Source: Paenibacillus guangzhouensis (lineage in GTDB: Bacteria > Bacillota > Bacilli > Paenibacillales > Paenibacillaceae). From it: 64,000 nucleotides of DNA. Below the pieces are notes generated by a model, which worked only from the letters and a program-made list of their open reading frames with translations, had not been told where the DNA came from and searched no databases. Below, in pieces: positions 63,561-64,000 of the stretch (position 1 is the first letter of the stretch; each line of letters begins with the position of its first letter). The position numbers and the translations under genes were made by a program. The stretch lies in NCBI RefSeq assembly GCF_009363075.1, contig NZ_CP045293.1, forward strand, positions 2,294,001-2,358,000, written 5' to 3'.

Positions 63561-63605
63561 GCTGCTCCCTCCTATTCCATCAATCTATTGCTTGATCGCA
63601 TAAAC

Positions 63606-64000
63606 CTATTGAACAACAACCTTGGAGAGCACGTCCTCATCGAATTTCTTTGCGGTCATATCAAGTAATTTTTTGACATCCGCATCTTTGTTCGAAAATA
63701 TTTCTTGCAGGACATTGGTTAATGCCGCGTAAGTCTCCTGCCCATTGTAGGATGGCTCCGGCACGCCTTTCATTACCTTGGTGACTTCCGGATCATATCG
63801 AAAGACGTTATCCGGATATTCATTCACCAAGGCTTCAATCTTCTTGCCATATTCTGAATCCGGTTTATAGTAAGCCGGCGCTCCGTACAGATATACTTGT
63901 CCTTTGGCTTTCCGATCTTCCAGAACCAGCTTCAGCTCATCGAGACCGCTATCTTTGAACAAATCGAATGTGACATAATTGAATGCCATTTGCTGGGTTT
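63606..64000 (-). CDS. extracellular solute-binding protein, C-terminal part (cut by window edge)
   Basis: The frame is open to the right edge of the window; 130-131 residues are visible, ending at the stop at 63606-63608. QVYLYGAPAYYKPDSEYGKKIEALVNEYPDNVF (in part) and NGQETYAALTNVLQEIFSNKDADVKKLLD resemble the C-terminal end of ABC-type solute-binding proteins (ALTNVLQEIFSNKDADVKKLLD would be the final helices). Probably another oligosaccharide importer component of the uronide locus, 45 bp upstream of the PL22-like gene and likely cotranscribed. Confidence 0.65.
   Translation of the reverse strand, partial: TQQMAFNYVTFDLFKDSGLDELKLVLEDRKAKGQVYLYGAPAYYKPDSEYGKKIEALVNEYPDNVFRYDPEVTKVMKGVPEPSYNGQETYAALTNVLQEIFSNKDADVKKLLDMTAKKFDEDVLSKVVVQ

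Noticed and set aside
1-64000. tRNA, rRNA, insertion sequence or prophage genes
   Set aside because: No tRNA cloverleaf, rRNA segment, transposase, integrase or phage structural gene was recognised.

Overview
The window looks like chromosomal DNA of an endospore-forming, Gram-positive bacterium of the Paenibacillaceae (Paenibacillus or a close relative). Evidence: spore photoproduct lyase with SplA, two complete spore-germination receptor operons, a Bce-type antibiotic-resistance module, HemAT, purine-rich AGGAGG ribosome-binding sites, several GTG/TTG starts, and many carbohydrate ABC transporters and very long secreted multidomain glycosidases. No rRNA, tRNA, CRISPR array, insertion sequence or prophage was seen.

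Layout. 0-2 kb: end of a small membrane protein, splA-splB (repair of spore UV damage), a YugN-like gene. 2-6.6 kb (minus): a complete bceRSAB-like module with an exact BceR-type box between the two-component genes and the transporter genes. 6.7-14.8 kb (minus): globin-coupled chemoreceptor HemAT; a 795-residue protein that appears to join two class I isoprenoid-synthase folds; a 1208-residue exported protein with OB-fold, cohesin, FIVAR and dockerin-like parts. 15-18.4 kb (plus): phnD-phnC-phnE-phnE uptake operon. 18.4-25.2 kb: acetyltransferase, VOC protein, germination operon 1 (gerB-gerA-gerC order), methyltransferase and AraC/GyrI-like regulator. 25.3-35 kb (minus): an apparent amino-sugar region, with a two-component system, sugar ABC permeases, an HlyD-type adaptor and a binding lipoprotein in one probable operon, then a DeoR-type repressor with nagA under a promoter embedded in phased repeats, and a secreted GH18-like protein. 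35.3-39.3 kb: DUF3955 membrane protein and germination operon 2 (gerA-gerB-gerC, minus). 39.4-40.4 kb: PadR-DUF4180 pair with a PadR-type operator on its promoter.

40.6-64 kb is a polysaccharide/uronide utilisation locus. It holds two paralogous giant secreted clan GH-A enzymes (1551 and about 1650 residues), each preceded by a CcpA (cre)-like site; a YtcQ/YteP/YtcP-like ABC importer; a 770-residue membrane AraC activator of the YtdP/YesS type; a GH105 unsaturated-uronyl hydrolase; a PL22-type oligogalacturonate-lyase-like protein; a NodB-type deacetylase; a second AraC regulator; an unrecognised 577-residue protein; and the end of another solute-binding protein at the right edge. The inferred flow is extracellular cleavage, ABC import, then intracellular removal of unsaturated uronic acids, resembling the Bacillus subtilis yes/ytc-yte rhamnogalacturonan loci.

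The best candidate for something undescribed is the tandem isoprenoid-synthase-fold fusion at 8453-10840. Next are the sugar-transporter operon that carries an HlyD adaptor but no pump, and the unrecognised 577-residue protein.
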